A DNA stretch of 64,000 nt from Odobenus rosmarus divergens (taxonomy: Eukaryota > Chordata > Mammalia > Carnivora > Odobenidae), in assembly GCF_000321225.1 (NCBI RefSeq), contig NW_004452120.1, positions 65,123 through 129,122 of the forward strand. Reading direction: 5' to 3'. The translations under genes were made by a program, and so were the position numbers. How positions within the stretch are numbered: the stretch's first letter is position 1; each line of letters opens with the position of its first letter. A model generated the notes under the pieces. The model was not told the DNA's origin and ran no database searches. It saw nothing but the letters and a program-made list of their open reading frames with translations. This document shows positions 1 through 10,142 of this stretch, one piece after another.

Positions 1-2052
1 GAGGTTACTGTTTTGAGTGTGGCATTACACCCATTCAGTGAATACTTAATATCAAATACTGGATGTTTATTTCTAGAGTGCCCATTTGACTGTTTTTTAA
101 AGAGTCCTCTTCACTGTTGAAATTCTTTATATTTTAATCTATTTTGCCCATTTTCCTTTATTTTCCTGAACACATTTATCATAGTTATTTTAAAGTTCTA
201 CTATCTGCATTGCACATAGATTTACTTCTATGGTCTAGCTTTTTTCAGTTATTATTATTGGTCAAATTTTTATTGCCACTATGCATGGATCATTTAAAAA
301 ATTGTAATCAGATATTGTATATAAATGGAATTTCAAGGTTCTAAATGATATTTATTGTTTTGTCCAAAGAGTATTCACCCTTTCCTAAGTTAGGCAGAAT
401 GCATGAAGAGCTGTCTATGTCAACCAGTCAGACACTGAGTTGAGACAAGGCTGCTTTGCAATTAGATTCAGTCTATCGTGATTCATCCTGTTCTTTGGGT
501 CTTGCCATCCTGGCCCTTTGATTGAAAGCCTGGAAGGTATCTATCGCCTCAAGGAAGACCAGTCATGTTTAATGCAGAGCTCTTTTCTCTAGATGGACTT
601 AAGCACTCTGAAATTGTGGGGGATTTCAGTTTGCCTGTTAGAATTTTCCTATCCACACCCTTGGTCTCCTATTTTGCTGCAACCCCACAGCAAATGTCCA
701 CAGTGAAAACTGGTCATGCCTTTGGGGTTCTTCTAGATTCTAAACTGCCACACTGACCCCAATGACTATCAAAATCTCTTCTTGTTTCTCTTCTCCCAGC
801 AGAATTCCTCTGCCTGGACCAAGTCTAATCTACAACCTGTGCCCAGAATCAGCAAATGTCTCAAGGAAACAAAATAGGCAGCAATCATTAGCTTGTACAG
901 GAAATACTTATCCTTTTCTGGAATTTTAGTTTGTCTAATTCTTCTTGCTTCCACAACTTTTCAAACTTTTAAAAGTTTGCAACTTTTCCAGTTGTTGCTT
1001 TCAGAATGTTGACCTATCATGGTCTCCTTACATTTTTCTCAGAAGCAGAACCCATTTCTCAGAATTTCTGAACTCGAAACAGATTCAGATTAGTCTCTGC
1101 AATATTCCTGAAGCTGAGGAAGTCAATCTCAAAAGGTATTAATGGTGAAAAACATTTTCAACAATGTGGAGAAAGCCTGTCTACTGTGAAACAGATGAAA
1201 GAAGCCAATATCTAGACAGCAACCGAGAGTCCGGCTAATGACCCAGGATGTTGATTGTTCATAGGGCTCAGCTGCATTCCTTCAGTGCCCCAAACTTGGT
1301 GGTTCAATTCCTCTTTTGATTTTGAGGGACCCCTCTCTCCCTGAGACAAATGCCTTCCTTTGTTTTAGGTATGATTAAATTGGTTTTCCATCACTTGCAA
1401 TACAAGTCTGAATTAATACTCTGTACTACTAAATGTGTTAACACAAATAGTGATATTGTTATTAACAATATTTTAGGTTTTTATTTCTTAAAGTTTAACC
1501 TAAATTTTCCTATTTTGCAACAATGATGATAAGTTGTGGCATCTTACTCCATTCAGATGCCTACCCTACATTGTTTCTGATCCATTTCTAATGTGATGCT
1601 TCTAATCTTCAGGGACCTTGGAAATCACATAGTCAAACGTGTTAGAAGTATATTTAAGTGAGAAGAAGTAAGATCCGAATGAGGCTAGGAGGAGCTTTTT
1701 TTATGCATAAAGTACAAAAGTTTTAATACATTGGAATTTAAATTTATTTTTGGTTATATTCCTGGTTTTGGCAGGTTCTTAGTAGATGAACTTCCTCATT
1801 TCTGGTTGATAAGATTTGAGTAGTTTTCTCACCAGGAATAGGCCTCTTTTTCTTTGGTGAATTACTAACTCTTAGGGGAAAAAAAATCAGTATGTTCAAC
1901 ACACGGGGGGAGAAAAGCAATTCAATTTTTTAGGTTATTTTTCTAACCGATATTTAATGTGGTTAAAAATGGAGCACAGAGACTGTCACTGTATTTAACA
2001 CATCCCATTCATACAATTTAAAAAAGCTTTAATTTTTTGTTTTCTTTTTTTA

Positions 2053-2056
<4 letters not shown>
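1..2056. other. Intergenic, nothing recognised
   Basis: AT-rich single-copy-looking DNA. Short ORFs of 60-66 codons have no features of genes. No young repeat was seen. Confidence 0.6.

Positions 2057-2088
<32 letters not shown>
2057..2088. repeat. (GT)16 microsatellite
   Basis: Uninterrupted GT dinucleotides. Confidence 0.98.
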
Positions 2089-2090
<2 letters not shown>

Positions 2091-2529
2091 TAGGCTGTGG
2101 AGGAAGTAAGGATGAGGAGACAGGGAAGGAGAAGGAAAAGAAAAAAGGTAGATGAGATAGGAAAAATAACCATACCCTGAAGGTAATGAATGGGACCGGG
2201 AAAGAGCATCAAGAAACTTCTTTAGGAAGGGCTTAGCCTAGTTTCTGTTTGGGCTTGAGGACTTCAGAATATACAGTATGTGCTCACCTATCAGCTGTAC
2301 TTTGGAAGTGATGATTAGCTGGCTAAACATAATTATGGTGCACAATCTTCCACCTGATTTTTAGAACCATCACCACCCCCAGAAAAAATCTGAATTCACC
2401 TAACAGAAAATTATTCTGGAGACTTAAATAGCTAGGAACAGTGATTCCACTGCATAGATGAGATGAGATAAAATCACAGGCAGGATTAAAAGGGAAACCA
2501 ATGCTGAGCTGCGTGGCTGGCTCAGCGTA

Positions 2530-2790
2530 GACTACTGGTAAAGACTTGGACCTTGAAATTAGAGAGACTTGGATTTGAAAACCAATTTTATCACTTATCA
2601 GCTGTCTGACATTAGCAAATTTACTTACATTCTCTAAGCTTCAACTTCATCCAGGAAATGAGTATGATAATGACAATTCCTAATACTTTGATTTATTAAA
2701 TGAGAGAACATATGTGGAACCTGTAGCACAAGGCTTAGTTCATGATGCTCAAGAAAGGCTAATGATTATTATTCATTAGTTACAGGTGAA
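2530..2790 (+). mobile_element. MIR fragment
   Basis: Follows the MIR pattern: an emotion of GGATTTGAAAACCAATTTTATCAC, then CTTCAACTTCATCC ... AATGA, then a degraded tail. Ancient, no function inferred. Confidence 0.6.
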
Positions 2791-4539
2791 GAAACAATAA
2801 ACCGGCTTGGCTTGTTTTGCTTCTTGATTGTTTGCAACACTGGAACTAATCACACAGAATAATGTAATTTTTCCTACTTTGAAAAGAAGGCAAAACCCAA
2901 TTCCTATTGCTTCTTTCCTTTGGCCAGTGGACAGCCTCATTGTTGCATGCTTTTATTCGATTTTTCAGGCGAGACTTCACCCTTAACAGAGCTGCCTAAT
3001 GATCGCCAAATTAATGTTTCTAAGTTTGGTGGATTCGTTGGCATTGTTTTCCATGCAAAGATTTATGACTGCCAAATCCCACTGTTGGTCCAAAAAAGAA
3101 AAATTCAACGCCGCCTCCCCCATGCAGTCTCTGCTTATATTACTTTAAGCATTATGTTAGAAATTTTCTTCCAGGACCTAGATCTTTAGCCAGGAAATAT
3201 GTGATTGAGAATTAAGTTGGGAGCTAGCTCTTCTACTAGTTGGAACCGGGCTGGTTTTGAACCAGCAGTAACTTTGAGTTGCGGATATCTGTTCAAAGTA
3301 GCAAAGTGGCGGTTATTACAGAGACAGGAATTAGGAAGTGTCTAACTTACGAACACTTGCTCTATTTTTTGTGTCATTCTTCCTTAAATATAGATACACA
3401 ATATTTGTATCCATACATAAATAGGTAGCAGAGTTACTAGTTCTCAAGGATTAATTTCTGCCAGCCTAGAATTTAGGAACTAAAGCACCTAGTTTTATTT
3501 TTTGGCATTAAAAATCCCTTATTAAGCATACAGCACATTAGTACCCTGACACAGATAGCAAGTCAAAGGCCCAAAGTGGGGTCAATGATTATGTAGAAGG
3601 AGCTGAGCCTCAGAGGGTTTGGTAATCCCCAGAAGGTGTCTGCAAAAACTGGATGTATATGTCTGGGTGTATCTATATGTTCATTCATCTGAACATTTCC
3701 ATAGATCCATGAAACAAGACATAAGTATGACTCATAACTTTCATTACTATCAATATACTTTTAAGGAATATTACTGGAGGAAATATAAGACGAACCAAAA
3801 ACGGGCTACCACCACACATGAGAATGTTGCATATAGAGTTCATGGTCACTTGCTGTCCCTTTCCTGGGTGGCAGTTTAAAAAACAAAACCAGTGGCCATA
3901 GATTGAGGGAGCAGGACTTGTAAAAAGTAGCTTGCCAAGTCCCCACATTTTCTGGTTAGGGACTGGTTGTGGATTTTTCAATTGGTGGGGATGGAGAGTG
4001 TGAGACTGCATTTTTCCTCTATCATAGGAGCAAAGCGAGGAGAGCTTGAGTGTCCTGGTTTTTTTCTTTTTTCTTTTCTTTTTTTTTTTAATTGGAGCAA
4101 AGCAAAGATTAACTTACAACTACTTTCTTTGCTCCTGTGCCTGGAGCTCTCTTAAGAGTCACTTTCTGGGAAATGCAGAGAAGACTCTCGGGATGCTGCA
4201 AGCATGATCCATGTGCCCGGACACTGGCTGGCTGGCGGGCTTCCAGCCAAGACAGAGTTGAGTCGCAGTAAGTTCTAGGGGGTACCTGTTGTGGTTTCCT
4301 GGAGGTGGAAGGAGCTGCTCTTCACAGCATTTCCTTCAGCTAGCGCCACGCTGCAAATTTCCAAGCCTGTGCCTCGCATTTCGCTGCATCAGCAATTCCA
4401 AATCTTTCTAAAAGCTTAGGCAAAGTCTCTTTGAGAGGCGATTTTTCTCTGGTCCCTCCACAGCTCACCCCCATATCAGACTTCGTGTCAGATCACAGGC
4501 TTCACTGCGGTTCCAGCGTTTTCCTCCACCTCCTCAGCT
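2791..4539. other. Intergenic, HTR1B upstream flank
   Basis: No gene recognised. The 89-codon ORF at 2920-3189 and the 108-codon ORF on the minus strand at 3685-4011 have no recognisable similarity. A T-rich tract lies at 4059-4090. Confidence 0.5.
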
Positions 4540-4800
4540 TCTGCTTAAGGTCCACCCGCGCGGTGCACACTAATTTTTGCAGTCGTACTGCCGGGTTGCG
4601 AAGTAAGAGCTTCTTTCAACCCAAATAACCTTTGCTGCACTCTACCACCCCATTTCAATCTTTTCCAACTCGTTCCCTCCTTGCCCTCTTGCTGAGTCTG
4701 TGTGGGCTGAGTTTCCCGCTGACTTGAAGGGAGTTTCCTCCCAGCGCCGCTGCGGACTGCGGAGCCGGCGCGCGCATCGCGCCCAAGGGCCCCTCCTCGG
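4540..4800. promoter_or_regulatory. Small CpG-dense patch upstream of HTR1B
   Basis: CpG-rich stretch, densest at 4743-4800, inside AT-rich sequence and about 2.5 kb upstream of the TATA box. No TATA box or recognised gene belongs to it. It could be a distal regulatory element or an alternative promoter; function unknown. Confidence 0.35.
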
Positions 4801-6369
4801 TAGGGGAGATCCAAGAAGAGGTGACTTTAAAGGTTCCCTGCTCTCCTGCGTGTTTCACACACATGCACCCATGTGCAAACATCTATATTTTATATGTTTT
4901 AAAGGGCTAAAGGAGTGATATGAGGGAGCCAAGTTAATGAAACGTGGTTGTCCACTAAACCCTTGCCTAAATCCCTCTGTATGACTGCTTGCTGTGTTCA
5001 CGCAATTCTTAATTAACGAAAGGCTAGAGAAAAAAAAAATCAAACTCCGTGCAAAGGTGGCAGATTCCTCCCAGGGTTCAGGACTCCGCGAAGCAGTTTA
5101 AGAGAGTGGCTGGAGAAAGCCACAGGTTCCCTACATCGCTAAATCAAACCCTAGAAGCAGCAAGTGGTTTTCTCCTTTACAGCCCCTGGAGACAAAATGT
5201 AGAAAGGAAAAGGCTGCCTGCAGCTTGGTAAGCTCCCTCTCTGCCTTCCTCCGCTTCTCATCCTTTCAACAATTCTCCTCATCTTGCCCAGCTCCCCTAA
5301 GAGAGCAGGAAAATAGTTTTCCTGGCACACTCCACACCCGCAATCACACACACTTTTGCTCCATCCTGGCCAATGCCCCCACCTAGTGGTTTTGGCTGGC
5401 CTGCCTTGCTTCCTCTACTGTGATTTCTAAGAGAGTGCTGCAGTTTGGGGGGAAAAAAAATGAAGTCTACTTAGGCGCCTGATGTGGGTGGGTGGGATGG
5501 GAGGATGGGCAGGACACTTAATATGTGGTGCAAATGAGGCTTAAGGTTAGCAGGATCAATGCTGGGCACTAAGGACAGGAGGAGAGGAAAGAGAAGGTTT
5601 TGCTTTTATCCCCAGCATGGCTGCAGCAACCCTGACCACTTCCAGAGGATGTTTTTGGAGAGCTGCCACCTGAAGGAGTGCCCTCACTCTCAATGCAGGA
5701 ATGGGCTATTTTCTGCATAAGATTTAATGCTAGCAGAACGTATGCTAATTATTTACTTGGTTATGTGGTCATTGTCGGTCCGCCTCTTCTAGAATGTAAG
5801 CTGCTTGAAAACTGGGTCTGGGTATACCCCATTATATTCCTGATGTCTAGAATTCCCAGCACAGAGTAAGCACTCTATTTTTGCCTGCCGGCCTGGTTTA
5901 GGGGGGAAGAAAATAAGAAAACTTGGGTTAGGGTTATGTCACCTTGGGTAAAAAGCTCTTCTCTCAAAGGATCTTAATTATTCTTCTAAACTAAATGGAT
6001 GGGTGAGATAATCTCAGGCCCTAGACTGAATAATTCTCTTTAAAATATGCTTACACTTAACCTGATTAATTCATTTATGATGTAGCGTTCATTGACTGCA
6101 TTATACCTGCCAAACGTTGAGCTAGATGCTTAGAAACTCCTAGTTGGGATCACTTAGCTCTGGGATTGCCCTTTCCTGATGCTTTTCTTTGAACTTTCTC
6201 CGACTTGTGCTTCTTCCCTACATTTGTTTCTCTTAAGGTTGGAGGAGGAAGTAAGCGCCAGGGATCTGCTCAGAGGTCAGGGGAACTGGGTGCCGCATAG
6301 GGCTGATACAGCCTGCTGTATTTGTTGACGCCAGCGAAGACACAGTAGTGGTGATAGTCCCAAAGCCCG
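4801..6369. other. Intergenic, HTR1B upstream flank
   Basis: No gene. Contains a four-run G-quadruplex motif at 5486-5501 and an L2 end at 5785-5880. Confidence 0.5.
5785..5880 (+). mobile_element. L2 3' end fragment
   Basis: TAGAATGTAAGCTGCTTGAAAACTGGGTCTG ... CCCAGCACAGAGTAAGCACTC follows the L2 3' end. Confidence 0.65.
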
Positions 6370-6401
6370 TTTCTCTTTCTTTCTCTTCTTTTCTTTCTTT
6401 C

Positions 6402-6465
<64 letters not shown>

Positions 6466-6507
6466 TTCTTTCCTTCTTTTTCTTCCTTCCTTCCTTCCTT
6501 CCTTCCT
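6370..6507. repeat. TTTC/TTCC microsatellite
   Basis: About 138 bp of pure pyrimidine: imperfect TTTC units followed by a pure (TTTC)n block and then (TTCC)n. It lies about 0.8 kb upstream of the HTR1B TATA box. Confidence 0.98.
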
Positions 6508-7320
6508 GTTGTTGACCTCCTTTCCAGTTAGGCTGTGGGAGGGAAGGTGCTTACTGTGAACTGTTTTCCACCGGCACTGAACTGCTGAACAGCTGGAGAG
6601 GGAGGGTGGAATGGAAGGTTTAGTTTCACATACAGTAGGCTACGGTTTGTGATACTTTCACATTTTTGTAGATAGCTTTTTTTCTCCCCTGTTAGCCCAC
6701 AGTTAAAGGGGAGGGATTGAACGGAAAGCACAGACTCCTAAAACCAGATGTGAAAAATTGGTTCGTACTGTACCAAGAGTTAAGTACGACTTGAAGCCCT
6801 AAGTTTAAAATGCACTATTGGCCATTTCCTTCTAAGGCGATATTACCGGTGCCCCCTTCTAACCTGGGTGTGGTCCTCAGGGCTGGATAAAATTCCTGAG
6901 TGGAGAGGTCAGCGCCTGGGGCTGGCTCCGCCTAGCTCTGGTCGGCTGGGGTGGGGGTGGTAAGTAGAAGCCCCGGGAAGGAACGCGGGGAGTGTGCATG
7001 TGCCCGCGGCCGAGGGCGTGGACCTAACTGGAGGGCCGCGCCGCCAGCTCCGAAGAGGACAGAGGCAAGGACGGGACGCCCTCATCCCCAATCCTGGCCA
7101 GAACTGCGGCGTCTGGGTGTCAGGACTGGGAGAGGGGCCAGGGGATGGGTACCGGGGAGAGAGGGCGGTAGGACCCGGCGGGAAGCTTCCTTGGCCAGGG
7201 AGGGAACCAGGCGGGAGGAAAGAGGGAGGGAGAGCGAAAAGGGGAAGGTGATGGGGAGCGGGCGTCCGCACTTGCTGAGCCGCACGAGTTGCACGGCTCA
7301 GGCAGACCGGACCTGGACTC

Positions 7321-7328
7321 TATAAAAG
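7321..7328 (+). promoter_or_regulatory. HTR1B: TATA box, likely HTR1B core promoter
   Basis: A canonical TATAAAAG octamer sits in otherwise GC-rich sequence, 986 nt upstream of the receptor ATG. A start site about 25-30 nt downstream would lie near 7350. That would give a leader of about 950 nt if it is unspliced. The assignment to HTR1B rests on position and orientation; the start site was not mapped. Confidence 0.6.
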
Positions 7329-7457
7329 GAGCCCATCTGCTCTGCTGCTCACTCGCTCCTCCCGGGCTGGCGCACGCAGCGTTCTCCCGGCTCCCCAAGA
7401 CACCTGCCCCTTACCCGCGTGCCGCGCCAGGTCCCCCAGACCCGTGCGCCCAGCAGC

Positions 7458-7598
7458 ATGGCTCCAAGCGGTGCCTCTGGGACCGAGGTGGCGGCGGCGG
7501 TGGCGGCGCATAGCGAGCAGCCGCAGCCCCAACCCCTGAATCCCCCCTCTTGCGGCCCCGTCTCCGCGGGGCAGCTTGCCGGAGTGGCCAGCGCGTGA
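7458..7598 (+). other. Upstream ORF 1 in the HTR1B leader, 46 codons
   Basis: ATG in strong initiation context (A at -3, G at +4), only about 110 nt from the predicted start site. It encodes an Ala/Pro/Gln-rich 46-residue peptide and ends at TGA 7596-7598, about 710 nt before the receptor ATG. A GGC-rich run within it encodes a short Ala/Val stretch. No known domain was recognised. If the transcript starts near 7350 this would be the first AUG met by scanning ribosomes. It may be regulatory rather than functional as a peptide. Confidence 0.5.
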
Positions 7599-7723
7599 AA
7601 AGAAGGGAGGGCAGAGCCCCGGCGCAAGGCGCGGCGCAGCGCGGCTCCCAGACTTCACCCCACCCAGCTCTGGCGGCCGAAGCCTCCGCAGGAAACTGCC
7701 CCAGTCTGGGGAGGGGGGCGGGA

Positions 7724-7822
7724 ATGCACGACCAGGACTCCTGGCTGGCCTGCAAGCTTTGGTCTCAACAGCTAGGAAACTCCTGCGGGCCGATTCTGCA
7801 GATCAAGAAGCGCCCGGGTTAG
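7724..7822 (+). other. Upstream ORF 2 in the HTR1B leader, 32 codons
   Basis: ATG with G at -3 and C at +4, an intermediate context. It ends at TAG 7820-7822. The peptide has no recognisable motif. It does not overlap the receptor ORF, so reinitiation downstream would be possible. Confidence 0.4.
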
Positions 7823-7867
7823 GAGACTCAGCCCCGAGCAATTGGGGTAAGAGACCCTACCTGGCTG

Positions 7868-7915
7868 ATGCTCCCTCCTCAAACAATACATCGCCCTCCG
7901 GCACTAGACGCCTAG
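7868..7915 (+). other. Upstream ORF 3, 15 codons, stops inside the tandem repeat
   Basis: Short ORF starting at ATG 7868. Its TAG stop (7913-7915) is supplied by the CCTAGG of the first 28-bp repeat unit. No function is inferred beyond possible scanning interference. Confidence 0.3.
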
Positions 7916-8015
7916 GTGGGATTCGGAGTGGCTAGACGCCTAGGTGGGATTCGGAGTGGCTAGACGCCTAGGTGGGATTCGGAGTGGCTAGACGCCTAGG
8001 TGGGATTCGGAGTGG
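7904..8015 (+). repeat. Minisatellite: four perfect 28-bp tandem units in the HTR1B leader
   Basis: Units at 7904-7931, 7932-7959, 7960-7987 and 7988-8015 are identical over all 28 bp. Each begins CTAGACG, contains the palindrome CCTAGG and ends GGATTCGGAGTGG. The sequence leaves the repeat at 8016. Perfect identity suggests recent expansion or ongoing homogenisation. Copy number could vary between individuals. Confidence 0.95.
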
Positions 8016-8277
8016 AGCGGGGCTCGGTGGGCCAGTCCTTAGCAACCCAGGGCTACGACGGCGCGTGGAGAGGAGCAGGCAGGGACGCGGCTGCAGCGCC
8101 TGGCGCACTGGAAGTGCAGAGGACGCGCTCGCCTGCCTAGGCTGCCGCGCCCTTGACCTCTAGTTTCAGCAGGGAATCTGGGTGGAGGAATAATTGAGGA
8201 GCCCACGGAACTGACTTGCAACCGGGAGACAAGACTGTGGTCTCCGCGGTCCTTCCGCCCTTTCCCTCGTTTGCTCC

Positions 8278-8514
8278 ATGCCCAAGAGCTGCCGGCGAGG
8301 AGAGACATGGAAGACACCGGCACTCAGTGCGCCCCGCCGCCGCCCGCGGGCTCCCAGACCGGGGTTTCTCAAGCCAATCTCTCTTCTGCTCCCCACAACT
8401 GCAGCACCGAGGGCTACATTTACCAGGACTCCATCGCCCTGCCCTGGAAAGTACTACTGGTCATGCTGCTGGCACTCATCACTTTGGCCACCACGCTCTC
8501 CAATGCTTTTGTGA
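8278..8514 (+). other. Upstream ORF 4, overlaps the HTR1B start out of frame
   Basis: ATG at 8278 in weak context (T at -3, C at +4) lies 29 nt before the receptor ATG and in a different frame. It runs 78 codons into the receptor coding region. Ribosomes initiating here would miss the receptor start; the weak context suggests most would scan past. The peptide is the shadow of receptor sequence and is unlikely to be a protein of its own. Confidence 0.35.
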
Positions 8515-9476
8515 TCGCCACTGTGTACCGGACCCGGAAGCTGCATACCCCAGCCAACTACCTGATCGCCTCCCTGGCGGTCACCGACCTGCTCGTATCC
8601 ATCCTGGTGATGCCCATCAGCACCATGTACACGGTTACCGGCCGCTGGACGCTGGGCCAGGTGGTCTGTGACTTCTGGCTGTCGTCGGACATCACCTGTT
8701 GCACCGCTTCCATCCTGCACCTCTGTGTCATCGCCCTGGACCGCTACTGGGCCATCACGGACGCCGTGGAGTACTCAGCTAAAAGGACTCCCAAGAGGGC
8801 CGCGGTCATGATCGCGCTGGTGTGGGTCTTCTCTATCTCCATCTCGCTGCCGCCCTTCTTCTGGCGTCAAGCCAAAGCCGAGGAGGAGGTGTCGGACTGC
8901 GTGGTGAACACCGACCACATCCTCTATACGGTTTACTCCACGGTGGGCGCTTTCTACTTTCCCACCCTGCTCCTCATCGCCCTCTACGGCCGCATCTATG
9001 TGGAAGCCCGCTCCCGGATTTTGAAACAGACGCCCAACAGGACCGGCAAGCGCCTGACCCGAGCCCAGCTGATAACCGATTCCCCCGGGTCCACGTCCTC
9101 GGTCACCTCTGTTAACTCGCGGGCTCCCGATGTGCCCAGCGAATCCGGGTCCCCTGTGTACGTGAACCAAGTCAAAGTGCGAGTCTCCGACGCCCTGCTA
9201 GAGAAGAAGAAACTCATGGCCGCTAGGGAGCGCAAAGCCACTAAGACCCTGGGGATCATTTTGGGAGCCTTTATTGTGTGTTGGCTGCCCTTCTTCATCA
9301 TCTCCCTGGTGATGCCTATTTGCAAGGATGCTTGCTGGTTCCACCTGGCCATTTTTGACTTCTTCACGTGGCTGGGCTATCTCAACTCCCTTATCAACCC
9401 CATCATCTATACCATGTCCAATGAGGACTTCAAACAAGCATTCCATAAACTGATATGCTTTAAGTGCACAGGTTGA
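8307..9476 (+). CDS. HTR1B: 5-hydroxytryptamine receptor 1B (serotonin receptor, class A GPCR), intronless
   Basis: Encodes 389 residues; human HTR1B has 390, and the one-residue difference lies in the N-terminal tail. The product is a plasma-membrane Gi/o-coupled serotonin receptor that lowers cAMP and acts as a presynaptic autoreceptor and heteroreceptor (family knowledge). Visible hallmarks: N-glycosylation sequons at N24 (NLS) and N31 (NCS); seven hydrophobic segments; aspartate D128 in TM3 for amine binding; C121 and C198 placed for the extracellular disulfide; DRY at 145-147; a long basic third loop (about 231-310); CWLP in TM6 (325-328); NPIIY at 364-368; C-terminal cysteines at 384 and 387. 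The start at 8307 has G at -3 and G at +4. The reading frame is open upstream to 8271 but with no earlier in-frame ATG. The ORF is uninterrupted, matching the single-exon coding region of the family. Neighbours on the right are only repeats and pseudogenes. Confidence 0.99.
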   Translation: MEDTGTQCAPPPPAGSQTGVSQANLSSAPHNCSTEGYIYQDSIALPWKVLLVMLLALITLATTLSNAFVIATVYRTRKLHTPANYLIASLAVTDLLVSILVMPISTMYTVTGRWTLGQVVCDFWLSSDITCCTASILHLCVIALDRYWAITDAVEYSAKRTPKRAAVMIALVWVFSISISLPPFFWRQAKAEEEVSDCVVNTDHILYTVYSTVGAFYFPTLLLIALYGRIYVEARSRILKQTPNRTGKRLTRAQLITDSPGSTSSVTSVNSRAPDVPSESGSPVYVNQVKVRVSDALLEKKKLMAARERKATKTLGIILGAFIVCWLPFFIISLVMPICKDACWFHLAIFDFFTWLGYLNSLINPIIYTMSNEDFKQAFHKLICFKCTG

Positions 9477-10125
9477 ATTGTCAGTTGCAATGGGGTAGCC
9501 TGAGCGGCCTTTGGGGACCATGTTGGGTCTGGTTCCACAGGTAGGTCGACTCTTCTTTCACTGTTACTGGGTCGGATTGAGGCTCTGTCTTCCGGGCAAG
9601 GGCAATGGATCCTGAGAAGCCAGGACAGCCCTGAGAGAGAGCTCTGAGAGGAGAACTGTTCAAACTAAAGATAGAGCTTCCCTGCTAAGAGGCTCACTTC
9701 CTCCCCTCAAACTCCAGGTCCAGCACTGACCTTGCGGCAGCCAATCACAAGGGAGGGCTTTAACTTTAAAAATCAGTGGTGGAAGGGGGATCTCTGCCCT
9801 GCTTTGGTATCATGGATCATGCCCTCTAGAACCAGTGGTACTTGTAGTTGTCTGAAGCCTGTCTGAGACAGATCTACATACAGCCTGGCAGTACTTGAAC
9901 TAGTACTAGTTTTGGGGAGAACTTTGTGTTACAGCTTCATTTAAGAAGAGTTACTTTGGCATCCTTCAGTCTCCAGTTTTTGTTTATTTAAACTTGGTTG
10001 GAGAAACTTGTGGATTTGGTGCTTCAAATCTTATGTGTGGCTTGGATGATGCAGAGAAACCTTGAAGAGTTAACAGCAAAATTCTGATGTTAAGATCTCT
10101 ATTTTTATTATAGTTGAAACTATAT

Positions 10126-10142
10126 GGGGTGGGTGGGTGGGG
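10126..10142 (+). promoter_or_regulatory. G-quadruplex motif in HTR1B 3' UTR
   Basis: Four runs of three or four G separated by single T residues, with two more G runs at 10145-10147 and 10152-10155. Single-nucleotide loops are the arrangement expected to give a very stable quadruplex. It lies on the mRNA strand, so an RNA quadruplex is possible. Confidence 0.7.

Larger units (their letters stand above)
7350..8306 (+). other. HTR1B: Presumed HTR1B 5' untranslated leader
   Basis: This is the interval between the predicted TATA-directed start and the receptor ATG. It is GC-rich and holds upstream ATGs at 7458, 7724, 7868 and 8278, plus a four-copy 28-bp tandem repeat. No obvious intron with strong donor, branch and acceptor signals was recognised, but leader splicing cannot be excluded. 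The extent depends on the unverified start site. Confidence 0.5.
6900..9480. promoter_or_regulatory. HTR1B: CpG island spanning promoter, leader and coding region of HTR1B
   Basis: GC content and CpG frequency rise sharply near 6900 against the AT-rich flanks and stay high to the end of the receptor ORF. The densest part (about 6960-8150) holds many GGGCGG or CCGCCC-like boxes suited to Sp1-type factors. Boundaries are by eye; no CpG ratio was calculated. Confidence 0.8.

Noticed and set aside
4859..4895. TATA-like CTATATTTTATATG as a promoter for the upstream CpG patch
   Set aside because: AT-rich matches are expected by chance here and no downstream gene was seen.
6909..7935. ORFs of 70-124 codons in the CpG island on both strands
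   Set aside because: High GC removes stop codons; the peptides are low-complexity Pro/Arg/Gly and overlap one another on both strands.
8271..8306. N-terminal extension of HTR1B starting at TTG 8271
   Set aside because: There is no in-frame ATG before 8307, the ATG at 8307 has a good context, and known HTR1B proteins begin at this Met.
8216..9521. Many long ORFs on both strands over the HTR1B region
   Set aside because: Shadows of a GC-rich coding region; they have no family resemblance and conflict with the conserved receptor frame.
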